A DNA stretch of 21,648 nucleotides from JBBDNC01 sp040877875 (GCA_040877875.1 JBBDNC010000101.1:1-21648); one strand, 5' to 3'. Positions 6,997-15,731 are shown, counted from the stretch's first letter. Made by a program: numbers and translations. Notes: generated by a model not told the origin, from the letters alone.

Positions 6997-8535
6997 ATGC
7001 CCGATATAAATAAGATTTTGATTGCAAATCGCGGTGAGATTGCCGTACGGATCATCCGGACTTGCCGGGATTTGGGAATCCGGACCGTTGCCGTTTATTC
7101 GCGTCCGGATGAGGGAGCCCCCCATGTTTTATTGGCCGACCAGTCTGTTTTCATCGGGGAAGCAGCCTCCTCCGAAAGTTACCTTTCGATCGATAAGATG
7201 GTGAAAGCGGCCAAAGATACCGAAGCGGATGCCATCCATCCCGGGTATGGTTTTTTGAGTGAGAACGCAGACTTCTCAAGAATATGTGAAGAGGAAGGGA
7301 TTATATTTATCGGTCCCCGGGCGGAATCGATAAAGAAAATGGGAGATAAAACCGAGGCCCGCAGGTTGATGAAACAAGCCGGCGTTCCCTATCCGCCGGG
7401 GTCGGAAGGAGCCATGAAATCCATTGCCGATGCCAAAGAATTGGCAGATGAAATCGGTTACCCGGTATTGATCAAGGCCGCGGCCGGAGGGGGAGGAAAG
7501 GGCATGCGGATTGTCTATGATAAGGAACGGTTTGAGGCGGGGGTTAAAGCTGCCCGGTCGGAAGCAAAGAATGCTTTTGGAGACGACCGTGTCTATATTG
7601 AAAAATATCTTGAAACACCCCGGCATGTGGAATTCCAGATTCTTGCTGACGATCAGGGGCATATTCTTCACTTGTTTGACAGGGAATGTTCCATTCAGCG
7701 CCGGCATCAGAAAGTGATTGAAGAAGCTCCCTGTATGGCTTTGTCTGATGGATTGCGAAATGAAATGGCTGAAGCTGCTGTGGCCGCAGCCAGGGCTTGT
7801 AACTATACCGGTGCGGGAACGGTTGAATTTCTGTTGGACAAACACGACAAATTCTATTTCCTGGAAATGAATACCCGTTTGCAGGTTGAACACCCTATCA
7901 CCGAAATGATTACCGGGGTGGATTTGGTTGCCCAGCAGATCCGTGTGGCGGAAGGGAAAGAGCTGCAACTGAAACAGAATGAATTAAAGATCGACGGACA
8001 TGCTATTGAATGCCGGGTTTATGCTGAGGATCCTTCCGACGGATTTCTACCCAGTACGGGTGTGTTGGAAAAGCACCGGCCGCCCGGCGGACCGGGCGTG
8101 CGGGTGGATGCCGGGGTTGAAGAAGGACAGGAGATTACGATTAACTACGATCCGATGATTGCCAAACTGTGTGTACATGCCCCGACACGGGATCAGGCGA
8201 TCGACCGGATGCTGAGAGCCCTGGATGAGTATGAAGTTGCCGGCTGCCGGACAACCATTCCTTTTTGCAGTTATGTACTGAAACATCCTGATTTTGTCCG
8301 GGCTGAATATGACACTTATTTTGTGGATGAAGTATATTCGCCTGACCATCTGTCCGCTGAAGATAATCCGTCCGGCGCTGTATTATCTGTTGCCGCTGCA
8401 ATTCTGAAAGTAACCCATACAGCTAATACAGGCGGAGTCTGGGAGGAAGATCCCTATCCACCATCAACAGGGGGAGACCGGCATCCGGTGAAAGTGTCCA
8501 ATCCCTATTCGAATTGGTGGAAAAACCGTAAATAA
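6997..8535 (+). CDS. accC: Acetyl-CoA carboxylase, biotin carboxylase subunit
   Basis: The enzyme carboxylates the biotin of a carrier protein with bicarbonate and ATP, the first half-reaction of acetyl- or propionyl-CoA carboxylase. The order is biotin carboxylase N-domain (ANRGEIAVRII at 10-20), ATP-grasp domain with the glycine loop GGGGKG at 164-169, and C-domain. The catalytic residues of E. coli AccC are recognisable: Glu290, Arg294, Gln296, Val297, Glu298 and Arg340 (offset two). It is 512 residues, about 60 longer than E. coli AccC (449); the extra tail is low in complexity and ends in SNWWKNRK, reminiscent of subunits of propionyl-CoA or related carboxylases. No biotin carrier or carboxyltransferase gene is adjacent. 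murQ follows after 12 bases. Confidence 0.93.
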   Translation: MPDINKILIANRGEIAVRIIRTCRDLGIRTVAVYSRPDEGAPHVLLADQSVFIGEAASSESYLSIDKMVKAAKDTEADAIHPGYGFLSENADFSRICEEEGIIFIGPRAESIKKMGDKTEARRLMKQAGVPYPPGSEGAMKSIADAKELADEIGYPVLIKAAAGGGGKGMRIVYDKERFEAGVKAARSEAKNAFGDDRVYIEKYLETPRHVEFQILADDQGHILHLFDRECSIQRRHQKVIEEAPCMALSDGLRNEMAEAAVAAARACNYTGAGTVEFLLDKHDKFYFLEMNTRLQVEHPITEMITGVDLVAQQIRVAEGKELQLKQNELKIDGHAIECRVYAEDPSDGFLPSTGVLEKHRPPGGPGVRVDAGVEEGQEITINYDPMIAKLCVHAPTRDQAIDRMLRALDEYEVAGCRTTIPFCSYVLKHPDFVRAEYDTYFVDEVYSPDHLSAEDNPSGAVLSVAAAILKVTHTANTGGVWEEDPYPPSTGGDRHPVKVSNPYSNWWKNRK

Positions 8536-8547
8536 TCAGATCTGGCC

Positions 8548-9483
8548 TTGAATACCTCTTCTTCAGAAAATCCATTGTTTAACCAGCTTAAAGACCTGCT
8601 AACCGAGCAGCGTAACCCGGAAACGACCCGGATCGATCTGGCCGATGCGGAACAGATCGTCCGATGGATCAACAAGGAAGATGCACGGGTGGCGGGAGAA
8701 GTCGAAAAGAAAATTCCGGTCATTGCCGAGGCGGTTGAGGTGGTAAAGGAAGCGATCTCCGAAGGGGGGAGGCTCCTGTATTTCGGCGCGGGAACAAGCG
8801 GCCGACTGGGGGTACTGGATGCTGCCGAATGTCCGCCGACCTTCGGTACTCAACCGGAAACCGTACAGGGTTTTATTGCCGGGGGAAAAGAGGCCATGTT
8901 TGTGGCGCAGGAGGGATCGGAAGATTACGAGGCGAACGGTGCGGAGGATCTTGAAAAAGCGGGGGCCTCTCCGCCGGATGTAATTTGTGGACTGGCAGCA
9001 AGCGGCCGTACCCCGTATGTACACGGAGCCCTGAAAAAAGCTGCTGAACTGGGATGTAAAACTATTTTTATTACTACCGTCCCTGCAGAACAGATCGAAA
9101 TCGAGGTAGATCTGTTAATTGATATACCGGTCGGCCCGGAAGTGATCATGGGAAGTACGCGAATGAAAAGTGCCACGGCTCAAAAAATGGTTTTGAATAT
9201 GATTACAACCGGAGCTATGGTCCGTCTCGGGAAAGTGTATGAAAATGTCATGGTGGACCTTCAACTGACGAATAAAAAACTTGAAGAAAGGGCAAAGCGG
9301 ATTCTTATGTTTTTGGGTGAGGTTTCCTATTTGGAAGCGGACGGCCTGTTGAAGGATGCAGACGGGCATGTTAAAACTGCATTGCTGATGGCACTCACGG
9401 GTTTGTCCCGAACGGAATGTCAAAAGTTGCTGATTGAGCACGGTGGATTTATCCGGAAGGCCCTGCAAAATTTTTCAGAATAA
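8548..9483 (+). CDS. murQ: N-acetylmuramic acid 6-phosphate etherase
   Basis: MurQ cleaves the lactyl ether of MurNAc-6-phosphate to give GlcNAc-6-phosphate and D-lactate in peptidoglycan recycling. The family opening LLTEQRNPETTRID is at 17-30. The SIS sugar-phosphate domain has GAGTSGRLG at 80-88 and the family signature PEVIMGSTRMKSATAQK at 197-213. Glu94 (DAAECPPTFG) and Glu125 fall where the catalytic Glu83 and Glu114 of E. coli MurQ are expected, both offset by 11. The start is TTG; a second TTG occurs at codon 10, and no ATG precedes the conserved region. The 12-base gap to accC suggests one transcript, although the two functions are unrelated. No MurNAc transporter or AnmK kinase is in the window. 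Confidence 0.94.
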   Translation: MNTSSSENPLFNQLKDLLTEQRNPETTRIDLADAEQIVRWINKEDARVAGEVEKKIPVIAEAVEVVKEAISEGGRLLYFGAGTSGRLGVLDAAECPPTFGTQPETVQGFIAGGKEAMFVAQEGSEDYEANGAEDLEKAGASPPDVICGLAASGRTPYVHGALKKAAELGCKTIFITTVPAEQIEIEVDLLIDIPVGPEVIMGSTRMKSATAQKMVLNMITTGAMVRLGKVYENVMVDLQLTNKKLEERAKRILMFLGEVSYLEADGLLKDADGHVKTALLMALTGLSRTECQKLLIEHGGFIRKALQNFSE

Positions 9484-9786
9484 ACGGGCACTCTAGGATC
9501 TGAAAAGCTGGCCTTTTTTAAAAGAACCGCTTTTTCGGCTTACAGCCGTCACCCTTTGATCCGCTGCAAAAACAGAATTTGATTTAAACCAGGTATTGGA
9601 ATTTATTTGAACCCACTGGGTTATTTCCTTTTTTGTATTTTTTGTGAACCCAAAGCATCATGATTTCCGGAAGAGGGGGGCATATTTCAAATCTGCCTGC
9701 CGAAGATAAAGAATGCAGGCTTCCGGATACAATGATTATAGGCGGGTGATCGTTTTTGTGAACAAAACTTCCAAAACCGGACCCTA
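9484..9786. other. Gene-free region between murQ and tonB with weak hairpins
   Basis: The stretch contains AACCC-act-GGGTT (9610-9622) followed by a T-rich tract, a weak candidate murQ terminator. It also has CGGCT-tac-AGCCG near 9534-9546, and a compound inverted repeat (TCCGGAA 9666-9672 with TTCCGGA 9721-9727, enclosing GCCTGC/GCAGGC). No gene is seen. Confidence 0.4.
9610..9640 (+). terminator. Weak intrinsic terminator candidate after murQ
   Basis: A five-base stem AACCC/GGGTT with a three-base loop is followed by ATTTCC and a T-run. The stem is short and starts about 125 bases after the murQ stop, so this is tentative. Confidence 0.3.
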
Positions 9787-10488
9787 TTGACGGCACAAAG
9801 TTTGAATCAAAAAAATAATCGGTTAAAGATAAGCAGGGAAGATGAAGTCGCTTATCGACACAGGGTGATGTCGGGCCTGGTTGTCGTTCTTGTGATGGCC
9901 ATCATAACGGTAAGGTATTGGCCTGTGAAAGAGATCACGATTGAAGAAACGGAAGAAGTTACCTTTCAGGATGAAGTATTAATGCAGGAAATTGACATTA
10001 CGCGTCAGCCGAGCGCCCCGCCTCCACCCCCGAGTCCCCAGATGCCCCAACCCGTTCCGGATGATGAGATTATAGTGCAGGAAATTAACCTGGAGATGGA
10101 ACAGGATTTTCTGGATGCACCGGAGCTGCCAAACGATTTGGGAACCGGGATTTCCGGGGATGAAAATACGATTGTAAGTGACCCTCAATTACCCCCTACC
10201 GTCGTTAAAATTGTAGAACCCCACGTCCCCGATTTACCGGATGAGCTGAAGGGAAGAATTGAAATGATCGTTAATTTTTTGGTAGATCAGGAAGGGAAAG
10301 TTGAAGAGGCAAGTATCATCGAAATTCGGAAATATGATGAAAACTACGAAGAGTATGAAGTACTGCCGTTCATTCAATACGGATTGATTAACGCGACCAT
10401 TGATGCAGCACTGCAGTGGCAGTTCAGGCCGGCACGGCACCAGGGCAGTGGTGTCAAAGCTTTCACCTCACACAGGTTCAACTATTAG
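9787..10488 (+). CDS. TonB family energy transducer
   Basis: TonB proteins span the periplasm and pass proton-motive energy from ExbB/ExbD to outer-membrane TonB-dependent receptors. The sequence has the classic order: a short cytoplasmic N-terminus, one membrane segment at about 28-44 (MSGLVVVLVMAIITVRYW), a proline-rich stretch at 74-92, acidic periplasmic linkers, and a C-terminal TonB-like domain from about 150 to the end, with strand-helix-strand character and WQFRPARHQGSGVKAF near the C-terminus. The start used is TTG; another TTG lies at codon 6, and an ATG at codon 29 would remove the cytoplasmic tail. It stands alone, without exbBD. Which receptor it serves cannot be told. Confidence 0.85.
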   Translation: MTAQSLNQKNNRLKISREDEVAYRHRVMSGLVVVLVMAIITVRYWPVKEITIEETEEVTFQDEVLMQEIDITRQPSAPPPPPSPQMPQPVPDDEIIVQEINLEMEQDFLDAPELPNDLGTGISGDENTIVSDPQLPPTVVKIVEPHVPDLPDELKGRIEMIVNFLVDQEGKVEEASIIEIRKYDENYEEYEVLPFIQYGLINATIDAALQWQFRPARHQGSGVKAFTSHRFNY

Positions 10489-10702
10489 AGGAGGGAGGAG
10501 GCCAACCGGAAGGCAAATGATTCGGCCGGCGGACCCCACAAGAGGATGGTTGGCGTGCATAAGTCTTTAGCATAACCTGTAATTTGTACGGGATATTCTG
10601 ATAACACAGTCAGGCGGGTAAGCAGATAGAATGGGACTTTTGGTGAAGAATGATTCTTGGAAATGACTCGGTTTTCTTTTTCTTCGGAGTCATGAAATTC
10701 AA
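10489..10702. other. Intergenic region between tonB and the tRNA promoter
   Basis: No gene is seen. A seven-base inverted repeat (ATGACTC 10663-10669, GAGTCAT 10687-10693) enclosing a T-rich loop sits just before the tRNA promoter; it could end transcription from tonB, but it lacks a downstream T-run. Confidence 0.35.
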
Positions 10703-10733
10703 TTGAAAGTAGAAGCTATTTAGCCTATCTTTG
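10703..10733 (+). promoter_or_regulatory. Bacteroidota-type promoter of tRNA-Ser
   Basis: TTG at 10703-10705, a 20-base spacer, then TATCTTTG at 10726-10733. This fits the Bacteroidota -33/-7 pattern (TTG and TAnnTTTG). The expected start of transcription falls a few bases before the mature tRNA at 10746. Confidence 0.75.
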
Positions 10734-10745
10734 CAAACTTCGAAC

Positions 10746-10973
<228 letters not shown>

Positions 10974-11588
10974 TCAGTTATCTATTTCATCCGAACGGAC
11001 GATGTGTGCACCTGCTTCTTCCATCTCCTTCCAGGCTTCATCGACCGATCCTTCCAGATCGATGCCCCGGACAGCATCTTCAATGACAGTAACGTTAAAT
11101 CCTTCCCGGATTCCGTCAAGTACTGACCATTTTACACAGAAATCAGTTGCGAGCCCTCCAACATAGAGATCTGTAATTCCCCGGTCTTTGAGATAACCGG
11201 AGAGCCCGGTTTTGGTTTTATGATCATTTTCATAAAATGTGGAATAGGAGTCGATTTCCGTTCGAAATCCTTTTCGGACCGTCACCTGTGTTTGAGTCGT
11301 ATTGAGATCGGGATGAAAGGCTGCCCCGTGACTCCCCTGAACGCAATGATCCGGCCAGAGAACCTGTTCCCCATAATGCATTGAAACCGTCTCAAACGGA
11401 TTTTTTTTGTTATGGGAGGACGCGAATGAACTGTGTCCCCCGGGATGCCAGTCCTGGCTCTGTATGACCCGGTCGAATTTGTCAATCAGTTTGTTGATGA
11501 CAGGCACCACTTCATCTCCTTTGGGAACCTCAAGGGCTCCTCCGGGACAAAAATCATTTTGTACATCTATAATTAACAGTGCTTTCAT
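10974..11588 (-). CDS. pncA: Nicotinamidase (bifunctional nicotinamidase/pyrazinamidase)
   Basis: PncA hydrolyses nicotinamide to nicotinate, feeding the Preiss-Handler route of NAD salvage, and also acts on pyrazinamide. The cysteine-hydrolase triad is visible as Asp8 (IIDVQNDF), Lys106 (VRKGF) and Cys151 (ATDFCVKW). The metal site is Asp46, His48 and His52 (SQDWHPGGH). The length of 204 residues is normal, and the ATG is followed directly by the first beta strand of the fold. It is a single gene read against its neighbours, with no other NAD genes beside it. The promoter was not identified. Confidence 0.95.
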   Translation of the reverse strand: MKALLIIDVQNDFCPGGALEVPKGDEVVPVINKLIDKFDRVIQSQDWHPGGHSSFASSHNKKNPFETVSMHYGEQVLWPDHCVQGSHGAAFHPDLNTTQTQVTVRKGFRTEIDSYSTFYENDHKTKTGLSGYLKDRGITDLYVGGLATDFCVKWSVLDGIREGFNVTVIEDAVRGIDLEGSVDEAWKEMEEAGAHIVRSDEIDN

Positions 11589-11702
11589 GATCTGTATGAC
11601 TTTTTCTGAATAAATCGATTCCTGTTGGATTGTTTCCTGATCTTGCTACAGCAGTACAATGAACCAAACAATAATAGATGGGATTAAGTTTGAATAATTG
11701 TC

Positions 11703-11714
11703 CGCCGGCCGGCG
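11703..11714. repeat. 12-bp perfect GC palindrome
   Basis: CGCCGGCCGGCG is its own reverse complement and stands out in the 270-base region between pncA and the lipoprotein gene, which are divergent. It could be a protein-binding site or chance; nothing else supports a role. The rest of the region holds no gene I can support. Confidence 0.4.
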
Positions 11715-11858
11715 ATTCACCCACACAGTTGAGCCATGTTCTGAATGAAGGTCGGGATAGCAAACCATCAAGCCGGCTCCAGGATAACCAAACATCAAAA
11801 CTCCGGTAATCTTTGTTATATTCAGTCGTTTCAATTCTCAATGCAAATCATGACGTGA

Positions 11859-13541
11859 ATGGACGGTCCCGATTCAAAGTTCAATATACCTGATCCCTGT
11901 AGCAGGGTGCGGATACCTGTGATTGTGAGAGTTCTGTCGTGGATGTTTGCCGCGGTTGTTCTTGCCATCTCTTGTGCAACTCCAAGAGGCCCGACCGGCG
12001 GTCCGCCGGATCGCACTCCGCCTGTCATTACCGAGACCCGGCCGGATAATGAAACGGTCAATTTCGAGGGACGCGAAGTTGAATTTCATTTTTCAAAATT
12101 TATGAACCGGGGGTCATTGCAGCAGGCTTTGACCATCGAACCCGATTTGCTGATTAACTATGAGATCAACTGGGGGAGAAAATCAGCAACGATTCGTTTT
12201 GATCAGGAGCTGCCGGAAAACACAACCGTTATCCTGAAAATCGGGACTGAACTGCAGGATACCCGAAATAACAATCTGGAAACCCCGTTTGACCTGGCGC
12301 TCTCAACCGGGCCGGTGATCGATAATGCTTCAATAAGTGGAAAGCTCCGTTTGGCGGTTGACGGAAGTGTGGAGTCGGGTATGAAAGTGTTTCTTTACCG
12401 GGAACCGTTTGATCTGGAAGAGAGAGTGAATTACGTTGCCCAGACTGATACCGGCGGAGTTTTCCGTTTTTCCTATTTAAGTGAGGGGACTTACAAAGCG
12501 GCATGGGTTCAGGATCTGAATCGAAACCGTATATGGGAACATGACAGAGAAATGGCTCAACCCTTTCATGACTCGACGATTACCCTTGAGCAGGATGTCG
12601 AGAAAGAATTGGGAACTATTTTTATTACCGAAACAGATACCACCTCACCCCTTCTCGAGGGGGTGGGCCTGCTTACCGAAACCCATCTTCGCCTCCGCTT
12701 TAATGAAGAGGTTTTCTGGGAAGACGACTCGGTAATTACGGTGCTGGATTCACTTGAAAATGAGTATTCGGAAGCCTATCCGCTTTATGTGCCTCCTGAA
12801 GACAACCGGGTAGTATTTGCCCAGTCGGAGTCGGCAATGCCGCCGGATCAATCTTTTACCCTCCGCCTGGCAGGCTTTGAGGATGCTACCGGGAATCCGG
12901 CTGAATCCGTAATTGAACCGTTTTTAGGATCTGCCCAGGAAGATACCGTCCGATTGAGAATCATCGGGGATAACCGGGAACCGGGACTTTTCCCCGATGA
13001 ACCGTTGACGGTCGGATATTCCAAATTTATTGATGATGAGGATGTGACCGATTCTTTACGAGTCGTCGAAGGAGAAAGAATGATCGAGGAGTGGCCGAAT
13101 TTCGAAATACAGCGGCACCGGTTGAATATTTATCCGGAAGAACGGTGGAGTTCGGGCATCAATTATCAATTTCTGGTTTGGAATCCGGCACGGGAAGAAT
13201 TGCGGTCGATCGAACCTGTTATCTGGCAACGGAATCAACTGGGATCGATTGAAGTGACTCTGGCCGACACGGTTTCAATGGGTGAACATCACCTGTCACT
13301 ATTTGATAACGATGGGAAAACCCGAATCGATACGACCTTTACCGGACAGATCGAAGTGGATCAATTACCTCCTCTGACGTATACAGTCATTGTTTACAAA
13401 GACCTTAACGGGAATGGCAGATGGGATCCGGGGACGGTGGTGCCCTTTCTGGCACCCGAGCCTTATTTTGTTCGCCGGGACGTACCTCTTCGCGAGGGCT
13501 TTACTTCAGAATTATCCGTTGAATTTGAGAATAATCCTTAA
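11859..13541 (+). CDS. Ig-like domain lipoprotein
   Basis: The protein is probably an outer-membrane or periplasmic lipoprotein with Ig-like beta-sandwich domains. A hydrophobic segment at about 25-38 ends in AISC; Cys39 would be the lipid-bearing residue, and the mature part opens with a Pro/Gly-rich linker (TPRGPTGGPPD). A bacterial Ig-like (SbsA-type) domain spans about 52-150, and carboxypeptidase-regulatory-like modules follow. Two related motifs, WVQDLNRNRIWEHD (216-229) and VYKDLNGNGRWDPG (512-525), are characteristic of this Bacteroidota family, whose function I do not know. The ATG gives a long N-region; GTG at 11907 (codon 17) would give a more usual signal peptide. It is followed by the mscS-like gene after 59 bases. 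Confidence 0.85.
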   Translation: MDGPDSKFNIPDPCSRVRIPVIVRVLSWMFAAVVLAISCATPRGPTGGPPDRTPPVITETRPDNETVNFEGREVEFHFSKFMNRGSLQQALTIEPDLLINYEINWGRKSATIRFDQELPENTTVILKIGTELQDTRNNNLETPFDLALSTGPVIDNASISGKLRLAVDGSVESGMKVFLYREPFDLEERVNYVAQTDTGGVFRFSYLSEGTYKAAWVQDLNRNRIWEHDREMAQPFHDSTITLEQDVEKELGTIFITETDTTSPLLEGVGLLTETHLRLRFNEEVFWEDDSVITVLDSLENEYSEAYPLYVPPEDNRVVFAQSESAMPPDQSFTLRLAGFEDATGNPAESVIEPFLGSAQEDTVRLRIIGDNREPGLFPDEPLTVGYSKFIDDEDVTDSLRVVEGERMIEEWPNFEIQRHRLNIYPEERWSSGINYQFLVWNPAREELRSIEPVIWQRNQLGSIEVTLADTVSMGEHHLSLFDNDGKTRIDTTFTGQIEVDQLPPLTYTVIVYKDLNGNGRWDPGTVVPFLAPEPYFVRRDVPLREGFTSELSVEFENNP

Positions 13542-13600
13542 CTTCTATTCTTGATTTTCCGGTATACATACGCCTCATTTACCTTTATATAAATTTTTTA

Positions 13601-14551
13601 TTGAAAAAATCCAGCATGCAAATAATTGAACAATATTCAGACCGGTTGATCGAGAACCTGGATCTGATTCTTACGGTAGTTGCGATCCTGATTTTGACGG
13701 TCTTTTTGGCCTGGGTCGTGAGAAGGGCTTTTGACGGGTTTATAGAACGTTCCACTCAGGAGCTTAATAATGATTCAACTAACTACCGCTTCATGTCGCA
13801 CCTGATCATTGCATTGATCTATGTGGCGGGTTTCAGTTTTGCTGTCTATCTGATACCGTTTTTAAAGCATATTGCCACGTCCATGATGGGAGCGGCGGGA
13901 ATATTGGCTATTGCCATTGGTTTTGCCTCTCAACAGGCTTTGGGCAATATTGTCAGTGGCTTATTTATCGTCATCTACAAACCCTATAAGATCAATGACC
14001 GGGTCACTTTACAAACATCTATCAGGGGAGTGGTTGAAGATATTAACCTGAGGCATACCATTATTCGGAATTTTGAGAATCAGCGTATTATTATTCCGAA
14101 TTCGGTAATGAGTAATGAAATACTGATGAATTCCAATTATACGGATGACAAGATCTGCCGGTTTATTGAAATCGGCATCAGCTACGGGTCGGATTTGGAT
14201 CGGGCAAAGGAAATAATGATTGAAGAGGTGATGGACCATCCGGATTATCTGGACGTACGTGAAACCGAAGATATTGAAAAGGGAGCCCCCCCTGTCAGGG
14301 TCAGGGTCTTGTCGCTTGGAGATTCATCCGTGGTTCTTCGAGCGTGGGCATGGGCGGAAGAACCGCAAACTGCATTTTTTATGAGTTGTGATTTGATTGA
14401 GAGTATTAAAAAGCGATTTGACAAAGAGGGGATTGTCATCCCATTCCCACAACGAACCCTTAGTTACCTGGATCCAATTGATTCCAGGGCGGGTAAGAGA
14501 GCATCTGAGGTGCCCGGGAGTGAATCAAGTGAATCACTCGAAGAGAAGTAG
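13601..14551 (+). CDS. Small-conductance mechanosensitive channel (MscS family)
   Basis: MscS channels open when membrane tension rises and release solutes during osmotic downshock. Three membrane segments are seen at about 21-41, 66-87 and 92-127. The third is the pore helix, rich in Gly and Ala (GAAGILAIAIGFASQQALGNIVSG). It leads into the beta domain (PYKINDRV, GVVEDINLRHTIIR, IIIPNS) and an alpha-beta C-terminal domain. The total of 316 residues is slightly longer than E. coli MscS, with a Ser/Glu-rich tail. The start shown is TTG; an ATG at codon 6 (13616) is equally good. No substrate-binding or cyclic-nucleotide domain is attached. Confidence 0.92.
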   Translation: MKKSSMQIIEQYSDRLIENLDLILTVVAILILTVFLAWVVRRAFDGFIERSTQELNNDSTNYRFMSHLIIALIYVAGFSFAVYLIPFLKHIATSMMGAAGILAIAIGFASQQALGNIVSGLFIVIYKPYKINDRVTLQTSIRGVVEDINLRHTIIRNFENQRIIIPNSVMSNEILMNSNYTDDKICRFIEIGISYGSDLDRAKEIMIEEVMDHPDYLDVRETEDIEKGAPPVRVRVLSLGDSSVVLRAWAWAEEPQTAFFMSCDLIESIKKRFDKEGIVIPFPQRTLSYLDPIDSRAGKRASEVPGSESSESLEEK

Positions 14552-14645
14552 CAGTTTCGTTTCAGTTTTCTTACCGCTTCCCGGGCCCTTTTTGAGCTGT
14601 TATGGGAACCCGGAAATCGTCGTCATGGAGCCATTTTCGTGTGTG

Positions 14646-14690
14646 TCCCGGCATTTTATCTTACAGTTCAAAAAAAGTAAAAAGCCGGGA
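14646..14690. terminator. Hairpin between convergent mscS-like and TPR genes
   Basis: TCCCGGC (14646-14652) pairs with GCCGGGA (14684-14690), and the adjoining TTTT/AAAA extends the stem with one bulged base. It lies between two genes that end towards each other, where a bidirectional terminator is expected, but the loop is long (about 22 bases) and the T-tracts are imperfect. Confidence 0.35.
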
Positions 14691-14795
14691 TTTCATCGTT
14701 TGTAACAAAGCCCCAATCCGGCCGGGGAAGTGCTGATTGATTTACATTCCCGCCCGAACGCGGAAGCTATTTTTTAAGGATTCCAATCTATCATT

Positions 14796-15482
14796 CTATT
14801 GGGATCGGGCTGCAAGCAACCCTTTTAGCCTTTGGGCTTCTGCATTTTGTTGACTATCCGGATATTGAGAGATAATCTTATCCAGTTGTTCCATAGCCTG
14901 TCCGTTCAGGCCGGCTTCCCTGAAGGCAAAGGCAGCCTCCAAAAGATTGTAAGGAGTCGTTGAGTTATTTTCGTTCCAGTTTGCAGCTCTTAGAAATATT
15001 TGAGCCGCTTGTTCATGTTCACCGAGTTCCGACAAAATTACGGCATGCAGAGAGAGGGGGCCGACCCCGACAATTCCCTCCGGCACGCTGAACTGTTCGA
15101 TATGCTGAAGGGCTTCTTCATAATTTTCCATTTCATATTCCGCAATGGCAGCATAATAGTTGGCCAGGTTTCCGGCATTTGTGCCACTGTAATTGTCGGC
15201 AATCTGAGAAAAACCGAGGGTCAGTGCCTCGTCATCTCCAAATAAGGCTCGTTGATAATCCCCCTGCATTAAATATTGTTCAGCTGTGCTGAGCAGGATT
15301 TGTGCTTCATCTTCCTGTTGGCTGGATTGGATGAAATAACCGATAATCAGTCCGATCACCAACACCAGGCCGATCCCTCCGCTGATAACCGCTATCTTAT
15401 TTCGACGGTAAAAATGAAGAATGCGGGAGGTATACTCTATCAGTAGATCCTGTTCCAGGTTTTCGTCCTTTAATCTGCTCAT
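14796..15482 (-). CDS. Tetratricopeptide-repeat membrane protein (YfgM-like)
   Basis: The protein has a charged cytoplasmic N-terminus (1-29), one membrane segment at about 30-50 (IAVISGGIGLVLVIGLIIGYF) and a mostly alpha-helical C-terminal part, rich in Ala, Glu, Gln and Leu, that fits tetratricopeptide repeats (about 60-225). This layout matches YfgM, which in E. coli associates with the SecYEG translocon and periplasmic chaperones. That role is only an analogy here, since TPR proteins diverge quickly and bamB, the usual E. coli neighbour, is absent. The protein is 228 residues long. A good Bacteroidota-type promoter lies upstream at 15520-15550, so it is probably its own transcription unit. 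Confidence 0.8.
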   Translation of the reverse strand: MSRLKDENLEQDLLIEYTSRILHFYRRNKIAVISGGIGLVLVIGLIIGYFIQSSQQEDEAQILLSTAEQYLMQGDYQRALFGDDEALTLGFSQIADNYSGTNAGNLANYYAAIAEYEMENYEEALQHIEQFSVPEGIVGVGPLSLHAVILSELGEHEQAAQIFLRAANWNENNSTTPYNLLEAAFAFREAGLNGQAMEQLDKIISQYPDSQQNAEAQRLKGLLAARSQ

Positions 15483-15519
15483 GTTTTCAGCTTCGTTTGG
15501 GTATAGGGTTTAAAAGCTT

Positions 15520-15550
15520 CAAAGTTATGATTGTTTTTAATTTAAACCAA
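15520..15550 (-). promoter_or_regulatory. Bacteroidota-type promoter of the TPR gene
   Basis: On the minus strand, TTG (complement of 15548-15550), a 20-base spacer, and TAACTTTG (complement of 15520-15527). The spacing equals that of the tRNA-Ser promoter. It predicts a 5' leader of about 30 bases. Confidence 0.7.
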
Positions 15551-15587
15551 AGCTGAAGGCGTGAAGAATTACATGAATGAAGAATCC

Positions 15588-15651
15588 GGAATGAGACATG
15601 ACAAATCAAAAATTCGGATAGGGATCATAGATCCATTGATTTGTTCATTCC
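15588..15651. repeat. Nested inverted repeat between lolD-like and TPR genes
   Basis: GGAATGA (15588-15594) pairs with TCATTCC (15645-15651). Further in, ACAAATCAA (15601-15609) pairs with TTGATTTGT (15636-15644), and GGATC (15622-15626) with GATCC (15630-15634). On the right the arms are nearly contiguous; on the left there is a six-base bulge and a 12-base internal loop. Confidence 0.6.
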
Positions 15652-15673
15652 CTCTTGTAAGTACTTGCTGATC

Positions 15674-15731
15674 AAAAAAGAAAGGGGTAGTTGCCAATTT
15701 CCTGAACTGTAGAAACCCTCCTTCTTTCTTT
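15674..15731 (-). terminator. Candidate intrinsic terminator after the lolD-like gene
   Basis: Read on the minus strand, AAAGAAAG at the stop codon pairs with CTTTCTTT downstream, with extra GGG/CCC pairing, and the second arm runs into a T-tract. The loop is long (over 25 bases), which lowers confidence. It would end the ymdB-lolD unit. Confidence 0.4.
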
